NCBI GenBank assembly: GCA_035943095.1
Contig: DASZCN010000006.1
Location: 1 to 41,174, forward strand
Length of the DNA: 41,174 bases
Direction: 5' to 3'
Source of the DNA: AG41 sp035943095
Lineage (GTDB): Bacteria > Gemmatimonadota > Gemmatimonadetes > Gemmatimonadales > GWC2-71-9
Below the pieces are notes generated by a model. It did not search any database and was not told the origin of the DNA. It was given only the letters and a program-made list of their open reading frames with translations. The position numbers were made by a program, and so were the translations under genes. Of this stretch, positions 8,747 to 17,154 are shown in pieces. Within the stretch, counting starts at the first letter, position 1. Every line of letters begins with the position of its first letter.

Positions 8747-8807
8747 ATACTCCTCCGCGCTCGAGAGGTGGGGTGGGTGCGCGAGGCTGCCTAGCCGACT
8801 CTCGGAT

Positions 8808-8836
8808 GATATAGGGACAGGGTTCCGAGGGCGCAA
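8808..8836 (-). promoter_or_regulatory. Sigma70-like promoter of the formate dehydrogenase operon
   Basis: On the minus strand TTGCGC (8836-8831) and TATATC (8813-8808) are 17 bases apart, four and five matches to TTGACA/TATAAT-type boxes respectively allowing the usual variation. Transcription would start near 8801, leaving a leader of about 55 bases before the ATG at 8746. I saw no clear FNR box beside it. Confidence 0.5.
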
Positions 8837-8911
8837 CCCCCCGCTGGCGAGGTCTTTAGCGCCCCGCGGTTGGGTCTGGCGGCTTGGATGCGGGCGCCGT
8901 AAAGTCCGCCG

Positions 8912-9484
8912 ATGCCTGAACCGCCGGCCCTCACGCCGGAGAGTTTCGAGATCCTGGTGGTGCGCGAGCTACGCAAGGTCGGGTTCGAGGTGTCCGCGCT
9001 CCAGCTGCATCGGCGCACCACGCTGCTCGATCCTGAGCGGGGCTACCTTCTCGAACTCAAGGGCGCACTCAGCGGACCCGCGTGGCAGCGACCCGTACTC
9101 ATCGCGTGCCGTGTACAACACGGGCCGATCGGGCGTGCCGAGATCGAGTCGCTGAGGGATCACCTCACGGAAGCGGGCGTCGAGTGCGGGCTTTTGTTTG
9201 GCGCGGCTGCCTTCGCTCCGGACGCCTTGCAAGCGGGCCAGGACAACGGCCTCGCGCTCCTCCGGGTCACCGACGGCCGGACAGCCTTCGATACCAGTGG
9301 GTGGGGCACACCGGGTCACTACCCCGCGTGGCTGCCCGCGTACTGCGCTCAGGCGGTGGGACGCGACCCGCTGGGTGAGGTGCGTTACCAGCTGCTCGAG
9401 CGCGGCCAGGGCGATCTCATCCTCAAGCAGCTCCGGACCCAGTCCGACGCCGAACCGGCGAGGCCACGGCTCGATCAACCATAA
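8912..9484 (+). CDS. Mrr-like restriction-endonuclease-fold protein, catalytic site altered
   Basis: 190 residues matching the Mrr_cat layout: an N-terminal helix ending in GFEV (FEILVVRELRKVGFEV), a strand pair, and a C-terminal part (EIESLRDHLTEAGVECGLLF, then APDALQAG) like the Rossmann-like tail of Mrr domains. In active members a conserved Asp is followed by QxK. Here the QCK position reads ACR (residues 65-67) and the acidic residue is not clear, so nuclease activity is doubtful. No methyltransferase or specificity gene is adjacent; the next gene starts 18 bases later on the same strand. It could be a DNA-binding or effector remnant of the PD-(D/E)XK fold. Confidence 0.65.
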   Translation: MPEPPALTPESFEILVVRELRKVGFEVSALQLHRRTTLLDPERGYLLELKGALSGPAWQRPVLIACRVQHGPIGRAEIESLRDHLTEAGVECGLLFGAAAFAPDALQAGQDNGLALLRVTDGRTAFDTSGWGTPGHYPAWLPAYCAQAVGRDPLGEVRYQLLERGQGDLILKQLRTQSDAEPARPRLDQP

Positions 9485-9502
9485 AAGGGAAAGGCGCGCC
9501 GC

Positions 9503-9793
9503 ATGATCGAGGAGGAACCGCAAAAGGATGCGATGGACGTGCTCCAGGCCTGGGTGGACGATTACAACGCCCGCGCACGGCCCGCGATCCGACTCGGCTC
9601 GGCGGGGGAAGCGGGCGGCGCGCAGCTGCGGCTCAAGTTCAGCCCGGCCGATGGTCAGGTGTCGATCTTCCACATGGTCGCGGTCAGCAGAAATGGTCGT
9701 CCGGCCATCCTGGTCCGGCGGTTCGACGGACCGAGCCCGGACACCGCCGTCGAGGCGGGAATGTGGGCCAGCACACAGCTCGGGCGTCGGTAA
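9503..9793 (+). CDS. Unknown 96-residue soluble protein
   Basis: Starts at ATG 9503 behind GGGAAAGG, 18 bases after the Mrr-like gene, so probably co-transcribed with it. Sequence is alpha/beta and soluble: an N-terminal helix (DVLQAWVDDYNARARP) and strands (AQLRLKFSP, ILVRRFDG). No signal peptide or membrane segment. I recognise no family. Its last 31 bases overlap the GTG start of the next gene. Confidence 0.6.
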   Translation: MIEEEPQKDAMDVLQAWVDDYNARARPAIRLGSAGEAGGAQLRLKFSPADGQVSIFHMVAVSRNGRPAILVRRFDGPSPDTAVEAGMWASTQLGRR

Positions 9794-10743
9794 CCTCGAC
9801 TCGCGAGCTCGGCACCCTTGGAGGCGCCGTGAGCCAGGCGAAGGCCGTCAACCGTAGCGGCCAGGTCGTGGGCACAAGCCGCGACAGCCTGGGCCGGACG
9901 CGGGCCTTTCTCTGGCAGGATGACCTCGGGATCGTCGACTTGAACCCAATGACGGGGGTGAGCGCGTCCGCCAACGATGTCAGCGAAACCGGCGAAATCG
10001 TGGGTGGAGGCGATACGGGGTTCGCCGACTTTCACGCCTACCTGCTGTCGGAGGGAACGAGCTTCGACCTGGGCACCCTCGGTGGGAACGAGAGTGAGGC
10101 GCTCGCCGTCAACCGGCGCGGACAAGTCGCAGGGCATAGTCGAGTTAGCAGGGAAGGTGCCCTGGCGAAGCGCGCGTTCGTCATCCTTGACCCCGGGACG
10201 ATGCTCGACCTGGGCACGCTGGGCGGAGCGACCAGTATCGCACACGACGTGAACGACGCGGGCGCCGTTGTGGGTCTGGCCGAGACGACGGCCGGAGCGC
10301 CACACGCCTTTCTGTGGACGGCGAGCGACGGCATGTGCGATCTCGGGACGCTCGGGGCCGCCGCGAGCATGGCGCTCGGGATCAACGACCGGAGCGAAGT
10401 CGTGGGCGGCAGCGGTCACGCGTTCCTGTGGACCGATCATGGCGGCATGGTCGACCTGGGGACCCTCGGCGGACGCACCAGTTGCGCCAACGACATCAAC
10501 GACATCGGCTGCATCGTGGGCGTGAGCCAGACCGGGCAGACGGATCGCCAGGGCCGGCCTGTCACTCACGGGTTCTTACGCACCCCAGACGGGACCATGC
10601 TGGACCTAGGGACTCTCGGAGGCGAGCACAGCTCCGCGACGGCCTTGTCACAAGATGCGGGAGCCACGGTGTGGATCGCCGGACACAGCCACGATGCCGA
10701 GGCGCGCGTCCGCGCCGTGCTCTGGTCGGTGCGTCTGGCGTAA
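9763..10743 (+). CDS. HAF-repeat protein (beta-propeller-like repeats)
   Basis: 326 residues built from six or seven copies of a repeat of about 45 residues with the theme LGTLGG, then A-x-x-IN-x-x-G-x-VVG, then HAFLW. This is the HAF family of probable extracellular repeats. The frame opens at a GTG at 9763 inside the end of the preceding gene and the repeats begin within 15 residues, so there is no room for a signal peptide. Either the protein is cytoplasmic, which is unusual, or its true 5' end is lost or shifted. The last repeat (GEHSSATALSQ) is diverged. Function is unknown for the family. Confidence 0.75.
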   Translation: MGQHTARASVTSTRELGTLGGAVSQAKAVNRSGQVVGTSRDSLGRTRAFLWQDDLGIVDLNPMTGVSASANDVSETGEIVGGGDTGFADFHAYLLSEGTSFDLGTLGGNESEALAVNRRGQVAGHSRVSREGALAKRAFVILDPGTMLDLGTLGGATSIAHDVNDAGAVVGLAETTAGAPHAFLWTASDGMCDLGTLGAAASMALGINDRSEVVGGSGHAFLWTDHGGMVDLGTLGGRTSCANDINDIGCIVGVSQTGQTDRQGRPVTHGFLRTPDGTMLDLGTLGGEHSSATALSQDAGATVWIAGHSHDAEARVRAVLWSVRLA

Positions 10744-10795
10744 CTGCTTTCGGCGCGCATGTTCAAGTCGGCCCAACGGACACGAGGAGTGAGCC

Positions 10796-12451
10796 ATGGC
10801 CTGGACCCAGGTTTACGATCCGTTGCACAATTGGATCTTGTCGACGCTGGTCGCGGCGCTGCCGATCATCGTGCTGTTCGGGCTGCTCGCGGGGCTGAGA
10901 ATCAAGCCGCACTGGTGTGCGATCGCCGCCGCGGCCACGGCCGTCCTCGTCGCCGTCACGGTCTTCGGCATGCCGTTCCGGCTCGCGGGGATGAGCTTCG
11001 TGTATGGGGTCGGATTCGGCGTCGTCAAGATCGCCTGGATCGTCTTGGCGGCGGTCTATCTGTACGACGTGTCCGTTCACACGGGCCAGTTCGAGATCAT
11101 GAAAGAGTCGGTCGCCGGGATCACCGCCGATCGACGCTTGCAGCTGCTGCTGGTGGCCTTCTGCTTCGGTGCGTTCATCGAGGGCGCGGCGGGATTCGGC
11201 GCACCGGTGGCGATCGCCGGCGCCTTCATGATCGGGCTCGGGTTCGAGCCGTTCCACGCCGCGGCGTTGAATCTGCTCGCCAACACGTCGCCCGTCGCGT
11301 GGGGCGCCATCGGGACACCGGTCCACACGCTGGCCGCCGTGTCGGGCCTGCCGGAATCCGACCTGAGCGCGATGATCGGCCGTATCCTTCCCATCACGGG
11401 GGTCATCGTGCCGTTCTGGCTGGTCCGCGCGATGGTGAGCTGGAGCGAAACGTTCGAGGTACTGCCCGCCATCCTCGTAGTGGGGGTTTCGTTCAGCCTG
11501 ACGCAATATCTCTGGTCCAACCACGTGGACTCAAACCTCGTCGACATCGCGGGCGGGGTTATCTCGCTCGTCGCGACCGTCATCTTCCTGCGATTCTGGA
11601 AACCGAAACGGATCTGGAGGCTCGAGCACGAGCGCGCGGCCACGCCCGCGGCGCCGGGCGCACGCAGACACACGGCGGGTCAGATCATCAAGGCGTGGAT
11701 GCCGTTCGCCATCCTCTCGGTCTTCGTACTCGTCTGGGGGCTGCCGCAGGTGAAGGGGGCGATGAACCGCGCCACCACTCCCATCTGGGACGTGCCCTAC
11801 CTCCACAACGCGGTCACGCGCGCGGCCCCCGTCGTGACCAAACTGACGCCGGAAGCGGCGCGGTACGACTTCAACTGGCTCTCGGCGACCGGCACCGGGT
11901 GCTTCTTCGCCGCCATCGTCGCCGGATTGCTGCTCGGGGTGGGACCGGTACAGCTCGCCAAGATCTTCTGGTATACGCTGAAGCGCATGAAACTGGCCGT
12001 CATCGCGATTTCGTTCATGCTGGGGTTGGGATTCACGACTCGCTATTCGGGCCTGGATGCCGTGCTCGGCCTGGCGTTCACGCGCACCGGGTGGCTGTTC
12101 CCCTTCTTTGGGACCTTTCTCGGCTGGCTCGGCGTGGCGCTGACGGGCAGCGACACGTCGTCGAACGCGCTGTTCGGCAGCCTGCAGCGGATCACCGCCC
12201 AGCAACTCAACCTCGACCCGATCCTCATGTGCGCGGCCAACTCGGCTGGCGGCGTGATGGGGAAGATGGTAGACGCCCAGTCCATCACCGTGGCGACGTC
12301 GGCGACCAATCAGGTGGGGAACGAAGGGACGATTTTCCGGTGGGTGTTCTGGCATTCGATCGCGTTGGGTGCCGTCGTGGGCGTGATCGTGCTGCTGTAC
12401 GCCTACGTTTTCCCGGGCGCGGTGCCGCACGGGCTGACGATCGTGAAATGA
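10796..12451 (+). CDS. lctP: L-lactate permease (LctP family)
   Basis: 551-residue inner-membrane carrier that imports lactate (and glycolate in known members) with protons. Many hydrophobic segments and family landmarks are seen: FGAFIEGAAGFGAPVAI near residue 125, the LLANTSPVAWGAIGTP stretch, and a C-terminal ALTGSDTSSNALFGSLQ followed by GGVMGKMVDAQSITVA. Length matches E. coli LldP (551). GAGGAG lies about ten bases before the ATG. It is followed by a second carrier and an FMN lactate dehydrogenase, which makes lactate the most likely substrate. Confidence 0.95.
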   Translation: MAWTQVYDPLHNWILSTLVAALPIIVLFGLLAGLRIKPHWCAIAAAATAVLVAVTVFGMPFRLAGMSFVYGVGFGVVKIAWIVLAAVYLYDVSVHTGQFEIMKESVAGITADRRLQLLLVAFCFGAFIEGAAGFGAPVAIAGAFMIGLGFEPFHAAALNLLANTSPVAWGAIGTPVHTLAAVSGLPESDLSAMIGRILPITGVIVPFWLVRAMVSWSETFEVLPAILVVGVSFSLTQYLWSNHVDSNLVDIAGGVISLVATVIFLRFWKPKRIWRLEHERAATPAAPGARRHTAGQIIKAWMPFAILSVFVLVWGLPQVKGAMNRATTPIWDVPYLHNAVTRAAPVVTKLTPEAARYDFNWLSATGTGCFFAAIVAGLLLGVGPVQLAKIFWYTLKRMKLAVIAISFMLGLGFTTRYSGLDAVLGLAFTRTGWLFPFFGTFLGWLGVALTGSDTSSNALFGSLQRITAQQLNLDPILMCAANSAGGVMGKMVDAQSITVATSATNQVGNEGTIFRWVFWHSIALGAVVGVIVLLYAYVFPGAVPHGLTIVK

Positions 12452-12488
12452 CCCAAGCCGGTCGGGCGGGATCGACAGGCAGCCGAGC

Positions 12489-12520
12489 GCGTGACATGTT
12501 ATCCCGTCACGCAGCGTGAC
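12489..12520 (+). promoter_or_regulatory. Triple GCGTGAC half-site with 15-base palindrome, likely operator
   Basis: GCGTGAC (12489-12495), GTCACGC (12506-12512) and GCGTGAC (12514-12520) lie in the 96-base gap between the two transporter genes. The last two form the perfect palindrome GTCACGC-A-GCGTGAC; the first two can form an alternative 7-base-pair hairpin with a ten-base loop. This looks like a regulator binding site for the downstream carrier, or a switch between two hairpins in the leader. Confidence 0.5.
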
Positions 12521-12547
12521 ACACTCACAGCCTCGACAGGGGGAGCA

Positions 12548-13885
12548 ATGACGGCGCCCAGTCTCTCCGTAAAGGAACTTCGCCGGGTCGTCATCGCAGC
12601 CGCAGTCGGCAACGTGATCGAGTGGTACGACTTCTACATCTTCGGGAGTCTCGCCGCACTCCTGGCGACCAAGTTCTTCGCAGAGGGTCAGTCGGGGGCC
12701 GCGCTCATCAAGACGGTCGGAACGTTCACCGCCGGCTTTTTGATCCGCCCGTTCGGGGCTTTCGTGTTCGGCCGCGTGGGCGATCTGGTGGGTCGCAAGT
12801 ACACCTTCCTCATCACGCTCAGCGGCATGGGGCTGTCGACGGCGCTCATCGGGTTCGTGCCCAGCTACGCGAAAATCGGCGCGTTGGCCGGAATCCTGTT
12901 GCTGTTGCTTCGCCTCGTACAGGGACTGTGCCTCGGAGGCGAGTACGGTGGCGCCATCACGTACGTCGCGGAGTACGCACCAGACGAGAAACGCGGGTAC
13001 TACACCGGCTGGCTCCAGACGTCGCCGACGCTCGGGATCGTCGTCTCCCTGGCCGTCATCATCGTGACGCGCGAGTTGATCGGGACGGAAGCGTTCAATG
13101 CATGGGGGTGGCGGATTCCGTTCATCCTCTCGTTGCTCATGGTCGCGATCGCGATCTACATCCGATTGAAGCTCCAGGAGACGCCGATCTTCCAAGCGAT
13201 CAAGGCGAAGGGCCAGATCTCCACCAATCCCTGGCGCGAGGCCTTTTGGAGCCAGAACGTAAAGTACGTATTGATCGCGAGTATCGTCGTGATCGGCGAG
13301 GGTGTGGTGTGGTACAGCGGGCAGTTCTGGGCGCTCTATTTTCTCCAGCAGGTCATGAAGCCGGACGTCTTGCGCCCGGCCATCATCACGGGTATCGCGC
13401 TGCTCGTCGCCACGCCGTCACTGATCTTCTTCGGCTGGCTGTCGGATAAGATCGGTCGGAAACCGATCATCCTGGGCGGGTTCTTCCTCGCCGCCGTCAC
13501 GTACTACCCGCTCTACTCCGCCCTCGGCAGGGCCGCGGACCCGACGAACATCAACTATCCGCTGGCCGTCCTGTTCGTCGCGATCATGGTGTGCTACGTG
13601 GGAATGGTGTACGGCCCGATCGGTGCCTTCCTCGCGGAGTACTTCCCGGCCCGCATCCGGTATTCGTCGGTGTCCGTTCCCTACCACATCGGTAACGGCT
13701 GGGGTGGCGGACTGGTGCCGGTCATCACGACGGCAGCCTACGTATCCACCCATAGCCTCGGCTCAGCGCTGGTCTATCCTATCGTCGTTCCGGCGGTGGC
13801 GTTCGTGCTGAGCCTGTTCCTGATGCCGGAAACCCGCAAGATGAGCATCTGGAAACCGGAGGAGGTCGGGGCGGCTCGCGCCTGA
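12548..13885 (+). CDS. MFS transporter, metabolite:H+ symporter (MHS) family
   Basis: 445 residues, twelve hydrophobic segments, with MHS landmarks: GNVIEWYDFYIFG near residue 21, RPFGAFVFGRVGDLVGRK in the loop between helices 2 and 3, RLVQGLCLGGEYGGA near helix 4-5 and GWLSDKIGRKP in the second half. MHS carriers import organic acids such as alpha-ketoglutarate, citrate or shikimate. The ATG at 12548 has GGGGGAG just upstream; an in-frame ATG at 12491 would add 19 non-family residues and lie within the operator-like repeats. Placement between lctP and the lactate dehydrogenase suggests uptake of lactate or a related 2-hydroxy or keto acid. Confidence 0.88.
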   Translation: MTAPSLSVKELRRVVIAAAVGNVIEWYDFYIFGSLAALLATKFFAEGQSGAALIKTVGTFTAGFLIRPFGAFVFGRVGDLVGRKYTFLITLSGMGLSTALIGFVPSYAKIGALAGILLLLLRLVQGLCLGGEYGGAITYVAEYAPDEKRGYYTGWLQTSPTLGIVVSLAVIIVTRELIGTEAFNAWGWRIPFILSLLMVAIAIYIRLKLQETPIFQAIKAKGQISTNPWREAFWSQNVKYVLIASIVVIGEGVVWYSGQFWALYFLQQVMKPDVLRPAIITGIALLVATPSLIFFGWLSDKIGRKPIILGGFFLAAVTYYPLYSALGRAADPTNINYPLAVLFVAIMVCYVGMVYGPIGAFLAEYFPARIRYSSVSVPYHIGNGWGGGLVPVITTAAYVSTHSLGSALVYPIVVPAVAFVLSLFLMPETRKMSIWKPEEVGAARA

Positions 13886-13944
13886 GCAGCCCGTCAAGCC
13901 AATCGCCTCGCGGGACGACTCGGGGCGGCGCAGATTCGTGCCAC

Positions 13945-15138
13945 ATGACAAAGCACGCGCGCACTGTAGCCGCTCCCCGAGTAGTGAACGTCGAGGACCT
14001 GCGGCTCCTGGCACGGCGGCGCCTCCCCCGAGTCGTATTCGATTATCTGGACGGCGGCGCCGAGGGCGAGGTCACGCTGCGCGAGAACCGGCGCGCATTC
14101 GAGGCCGTGACGTTCCGCCCGCGCCACGCCGTGGGCTCGTCCGGCGCCGATCTCCGCACGACGGTGCTCGGCGCACCGGTCGCTCTCCCCGTGCTCCTCG
14201 CTCCCGTCGGATATAGTCGGGTCATGCACGTGGATGGGGAGCCGGCCGCCGCGCGGGCGGCTGCGGCGGCCGGCACGGTCTACATCCTGTCCACCATGTC
14301 CGGGTACCCACTCGAAGACGTCAAGGCGGCCGCGGGCGGAGGCTCGGTGTGGTACCAGCTCTACTTGATCGGTGGCCGCGACGCCGCCGAGGCGGCGATC
14401 GCGCGTGCCCGCGCGGCGGGCTATGCGGCCCTCGTCGTCACCATCGACACCGCGGTGGCGGGCCTGCGCGAGCGGGACGTGAAAAACGGCATGACCGAGC
14501 TGCTCGGCCGCCGCCTGCTCGCGAAGCTCCCGTTTCTGCCACAACTGCTCAGACACCCCACCTGGCTTGCGGCGTTCCTGCTGCGCGGCGGCGTGCCTCC
14601 ACTCTCAAACGTCGTGCTGCCCGACCCCGGAGGGGGGCCAATGCCGCTGGTGGACGTCCCCACTGCGCTGGCACGCGCTGCGATCACGTGGGAGGACCTG
14701 CGCTGGCTGCGCGAGGCCTGGAGGGGCCCGATCGTCGTCAAAGGGGTGCTCACGGGCGACGACGCCCGGCGCGCGCTCGACGCTGGGGCGGCAGCGGTCG
14801 TCGTGTCCAATCACGGCGGCCGCCAGCTCGACGGCGTACCGGCCTCGCTGCGGGCGCTCCCGGAGGTCGCCGGTGCCGTGAACGGTCGGGCCCAGGTGCT
14901 GATGGACGGTGGCATCCGTCGCGGCAGCGACGTCGTCAAGGCGATCTGTCTGGGTGCCCGCGCCGTGCTCGTGGGCCGCGCGTACGTCTACGGTCTGGCG
15001 GCCGCCGGTGAAGCAGGCGTGGGCCGAGCGATCGACATCCTGCGCTCGGACATCGAACGCACACTCAACCTCTTGGGCTGTCCGTCCATCACGGCTCTGG
15101 ATGGATCGTTCGTGGACCGCCAGTCGGTCGTCTCCTAG
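13945..15138 (+). CDS. lldD: FMN-dependent alpha-hydroxy-acid dehydrogenase (L-lactate dehydrogenase type)
   Basis: 397-residue flavoprotein of the glycolate oxidase/lactate dehydrogenase family, oxidising L-lactate to pyruvate. Active-site residues align with glycolate oxidase: Tyr34 (FDYLDGGAEGE), Tyr140 (WYQLY), Asp168 (TIDTAV), Lys266 (VVKGVL), His290 and Arg293 (SNHGGRQLDG), and Arg325 in the phosphate-binding DGGIRRGSDVVKA. The substrate-side segment reads APVGYSRVMHVDGE, closer to mycobacterial LldD2-like proteins than to E. coli LldD. No strong ribosome site precedes the ATG at 13945, 59 bases after the carrier. Electron acceptor (quinone or cytochrome) is not evident. Two upstream carriers support lactate as substrate. 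Confidence 0.9.
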   Translation: MTKHARTVAAPRVVNVEDLRLLARRRLPRVVFDYLDGGAEGEVTLRENRRAFEAVTFRPRHAVGSSGADLRTTVLGAPVALPVLLAPVGYSRVMHVDGEPAAARAAAAAGTVYILSTMSGYPLEDVKAAAGGGSVWYQLYLIGGRDAAEAAIARARAAGYAALVVTIDTAVAGLRERDVKNGMTELLGRRLLAKLPFLPQLLRHPTWLAAFLLRGGVPPLSNVVLPDPGGGPMPLVDVPTALARAAITWEDLRWLREAWRGPIVVKGVLTGDDARRALDAGAAAVVVSNHGGRQLDGVPASLRALPEVAGAVNGRAQVLMDGGIRRGSDVVKAICLGARAVLVGRAYVYGLAAAGEAGVGRAIDILRSDIERTLNLLGCPSITALDGSFVDRQSVVS

Positions 15139-15151
15139 TCCGTCGTGGCGA

Positions 15152-15607
15152 TCATGCCTTCTTCGCGATCATTCCCGCACCCATCTCCGAGACGTATCCC
15201 AGTCCGGCGCCCACGATCAGGGCCACCGCGACCATCACATACCCCTTCAGATCCGTGGGCGCAGCCCATGCCGTCACTGCCGCGCCGCAGAAAGCACCCG
15301 GTATGAAGGAAAGGGCTGGCACCTTCGACTGCAGCACGAGAATGAACGCGACCACACCGATGATGACCCACGCCCAGCTACCCATGCTCATCATGCCGAC
15401 CAGGGTCATCGCGAGCCACACCCACACCACGCCGGACAGGGTGGCGGCGATCGTCTTTTGTAACCCCTGCATCTTACCGCCTGCGGCGAAGAACAACCCC
15501 CACGCCACGATTCCCGCCGGCACGAGCAGGCTCATCATCCCGCCGACTTTCACCCACAGCGCGATCAGGATTCCGATGCTCAGCGCCAGCGCCGTCAGCA
15601 TGTCCAT
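15152..15607 (-). CDS. DUF1097 inner-membrane protein (YcdZ-like)
   Basis: 151 residues with about five hydrophobic segments; layout and motifs (ATLSGVVWVW, VIIGVVAFILVLQSK, LSFIPGAFCGAA) match the DUF1097 family. GAGGAGG lies nine bases before the ATG. The family has no assigned function. It converges on the lactate dehydrogenase with a 13-base gap and lies downstream of the two-component genes, separated from them by 229 bases that hold a consensus-like CRP site, so it probably has its own promoter. Confidence 0.85.
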   Translation of the reverse strand: MDMLTALALSIGILIALWVKVGGMMSLLVPAGIVAWGLFFAAGGKMQGLQKTIAATLSGVVWVWLAMTLVGMMSMGSWAWVIIGVVAFILVLQSKVPALSFIPGAFCGAAVTAWAAPTDLKGYVMVAVALIVGAGLGYVSEMGAGMIAKKA

Positions 15608-15825
15608 ACGCTCAAGCCTCCTCTATATGAAGACGAAAACGGCTCGCGCGCCCACTCATTGAGTGCGGCGTCCGAGCCGTTCCAGCGTCCTGCGCGGACT
15701 AGCGAGTCTGTGTGTCATCCAGCCTCATCCCGACGACTGCGCGGGTCAAGCGAGAAGACACCATGCACGCCCAAAGCCGCCCCACGGTACGGGCGGCCTC
15801 AGGACCTGTCAAGCATTTGTGCTTA

Positions 15826-15841
15826 TGTGAATTGTTTCACA
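15826..15841. promoter_or_regulatory. CRP-type binding site TGTGA-N6-TCACA
   Basis: TGTGA-ATTGTT-TCACA is a perfect match to the CRP half-sites with the standard six-base spacer, in an AT-rich patch inside otherwise GC-rich DNA. It overlaps the stop codon of the response regulator and lies about 220 bases upstream of the DUF1097 start, the nearest gene it could control. A CRP/FNR-family regulator with an HTH would be needed; the cNMP protein at 34647-35105 lacks one. Confidence 0.5.
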
Positions 15842-16460
15842 ACCGAGGGCTAGCTCGGTGCGCGTACTTGAGCGCCGCCTCCGTGCGATTCTTCACGCCC
15901 AGCTTCGAGAATAAATGCTGCACGTGGAATTTCACCGTGTTGTCCGAGAGTCCGAGGCGCTCGGCGATCTGCGGGTTCGTGAGTCCGTTCGCCACCAGGG
16001 CCCACACCTCGCGCTCACGCGGTGTCAACTCACCGGGCGTCGCCCCACCGGCACGGCCATCGATCCAGCGACGTGCTGCCTGGGGGAAGACGAGCTGCCC
16101 GGCGTGCACCTGACGGATGGCCGTGAGCGTCTGTTGTGGTGATTCCGTCTTCAAGGCCAGGCCTTCGGCGCCCGCATCGAGTGCGGAGCGCAACGACTCA
16201 CCGTCGTTGTAGGCCGTCAACACGAGGACCTTCGGCGGGGCGGCGCGGTCGCGGAGCGCCGCGATCACTTCCGTGCCCTTGATGCTGGTGAGCTCGAGAT
16301 CCAGCACCACGACGTCCGGCTTGTGCTGCTCGACGAGCTTCACGACCTCGGTCCCGTCGGTGGTCCACGCCGCTACCTTGATGTCCGACTCGCCGTCGAG
16401 CAGCGCGCGCAGCCCCTCGAGCACGATCGCGTGATCGTCGGCCAAGAGCACGCGGATCAT
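15837..16460 (-). CDS. NarL/FixJ-type response regulator
   Basis: 207 residues: receiver domain with acidic pair at Asp9-Asp10 (ADDH), phospho-acceptor Asp in VVVLDLELTS near residue 54, Thr in VLTAYN and Lys in LALKTE; then a LuxR-type HTH (LTPREREVWALVANG, then NPQIAERLGLSDNTVKFHV). It should activate or repress transcription once phosphorylated by the kinase encoded ten bases upstream. The membrane protein DUF1097 is the next gene downstream. Length is typical. Confidence 0.95.
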   Translation of the reverse strand: MIRVLLADDHAIVLEGLRALLDGESDIKVAAWTTDGTEVVKLVEQHKPDVVVLDLELTSIKGTEVIAALRDRAAPPKVLVLTAYNDGESLRSALDAGAEGLALKTESPQQTLTAIRQVHAGQLVFPQAARRWIDGRAGGATPGELTPREREVWALVANGLTNPQIAERLGLSDNTVKFHVQHLFSKLGVKNRTEAALKYAHRASPRL

Positions 16461-16470
16461 GGTCGTAGCC

Positions 16471-17154
16471 TCACTCGGCGGGCAGCGTGACGGTCAGCGA
16501 GGTGCCACGCCCGGGCGCGCTCTCGAGGGCGAACGTGCCACCCAGCATCGCGACGCGATCCTGGATGCCGCGCAGCCCGAAATGCCCCCCTTCGACGCCG
16601 ACGTCCTCCTCGCTCGCCAGCACGCGCTTCGGGTCGAAACCGCGACCGTCGTCGGATACCGTGAGCGCGATGGCGGCACCCTGGCGCTCGACCGTGACCC
16701 GCTGGCGGGTCGCGCCCGAGTGGCGATGACCGTTCGCGAGGCCCTCTTGGAGAATCCGGTAGATCGCGATCTTCGTCGGCAGTGCGCAATCGCCCAGGTC
16801 CGGCGGCAAATCGAACTCCACGGCCTGATCGGTGAGCGTCTCGTGTTGGACCGCGAGCCCCTCGATAATCTCGCCTAGCGCGCGACGCTCGAAGCCAGGC
16901 GGGCGGAAGGCGCCGATGAAGTTGCGGATCTCGCCCAGGGCACGCTCGAGCAGGCGCATCGCCTGGCGCACCCGCTGCTCAGCCGCGGGATCCGCCGCAA
17001 GCGCGCGCTCGAGCACCTGAAGCTGCGACAGGGCGGCGAAGATGTCCTGCACCGGACCGTCGTGCATGTCGAGCACGATGCGTTGCAGCTCGCGCTCGCT
17101 CGTCGCGAGCAGGCGCCGGGACGCGGCGCGCGCTTCAGCTTCCTGGCGCGCCAT
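16471..17154 (-). CDS. Histidine kinase core of HisKA_3 (NarX/DesK) type without sensor domain
   Basis: 227 residues: a short helical lead-in, the HisKA_3 phospho-acceptor His31 in LDMHDGPVQD, then HATPase with an N-box (LQEGLANGHRHSGA), the DDGRGFDP box and a G-rich lid (GLRGIQDRVAMLGG). There is no membrane segment and no PAS, GAF or HAMP domain. It overlaps the 3' end of the NagB-like/PIG-L gene by 20 bases and is followed ten bases later by its regulator. Signal input must come from another protein; a membrane protein with a periplasmic four-helix-type domain is encoded two genes upstream. Confidence 0.92.
   Translation of the reverse strand: MARQEAEARAASRRLLATSERELQRIVLDMHDGPVQDIFAALSQLQVLERALAADPAAEQRVRQAMRLLERALGEIRNFIGAFRPPGFERRALGEIIEGLAVQHETLTDQAVEFDLPPDLGDCALPTKIAIYRILQEGLANGHRHSGATRQRVTVERQGAAIALTVSDDGRGFDPKRVLASEEDVGVEGGHFGLRGIQDRVAMLGGTFALESAPGRGTSLTVTLPAE

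Noticed and set aside
11531..13195. A 554-codon minus-strand frame opposite the two lactate-cluster carriers
   Set aside because: Crosses two clear transporter genes and has the acidic, His/Arg-rich look of shadow frames.
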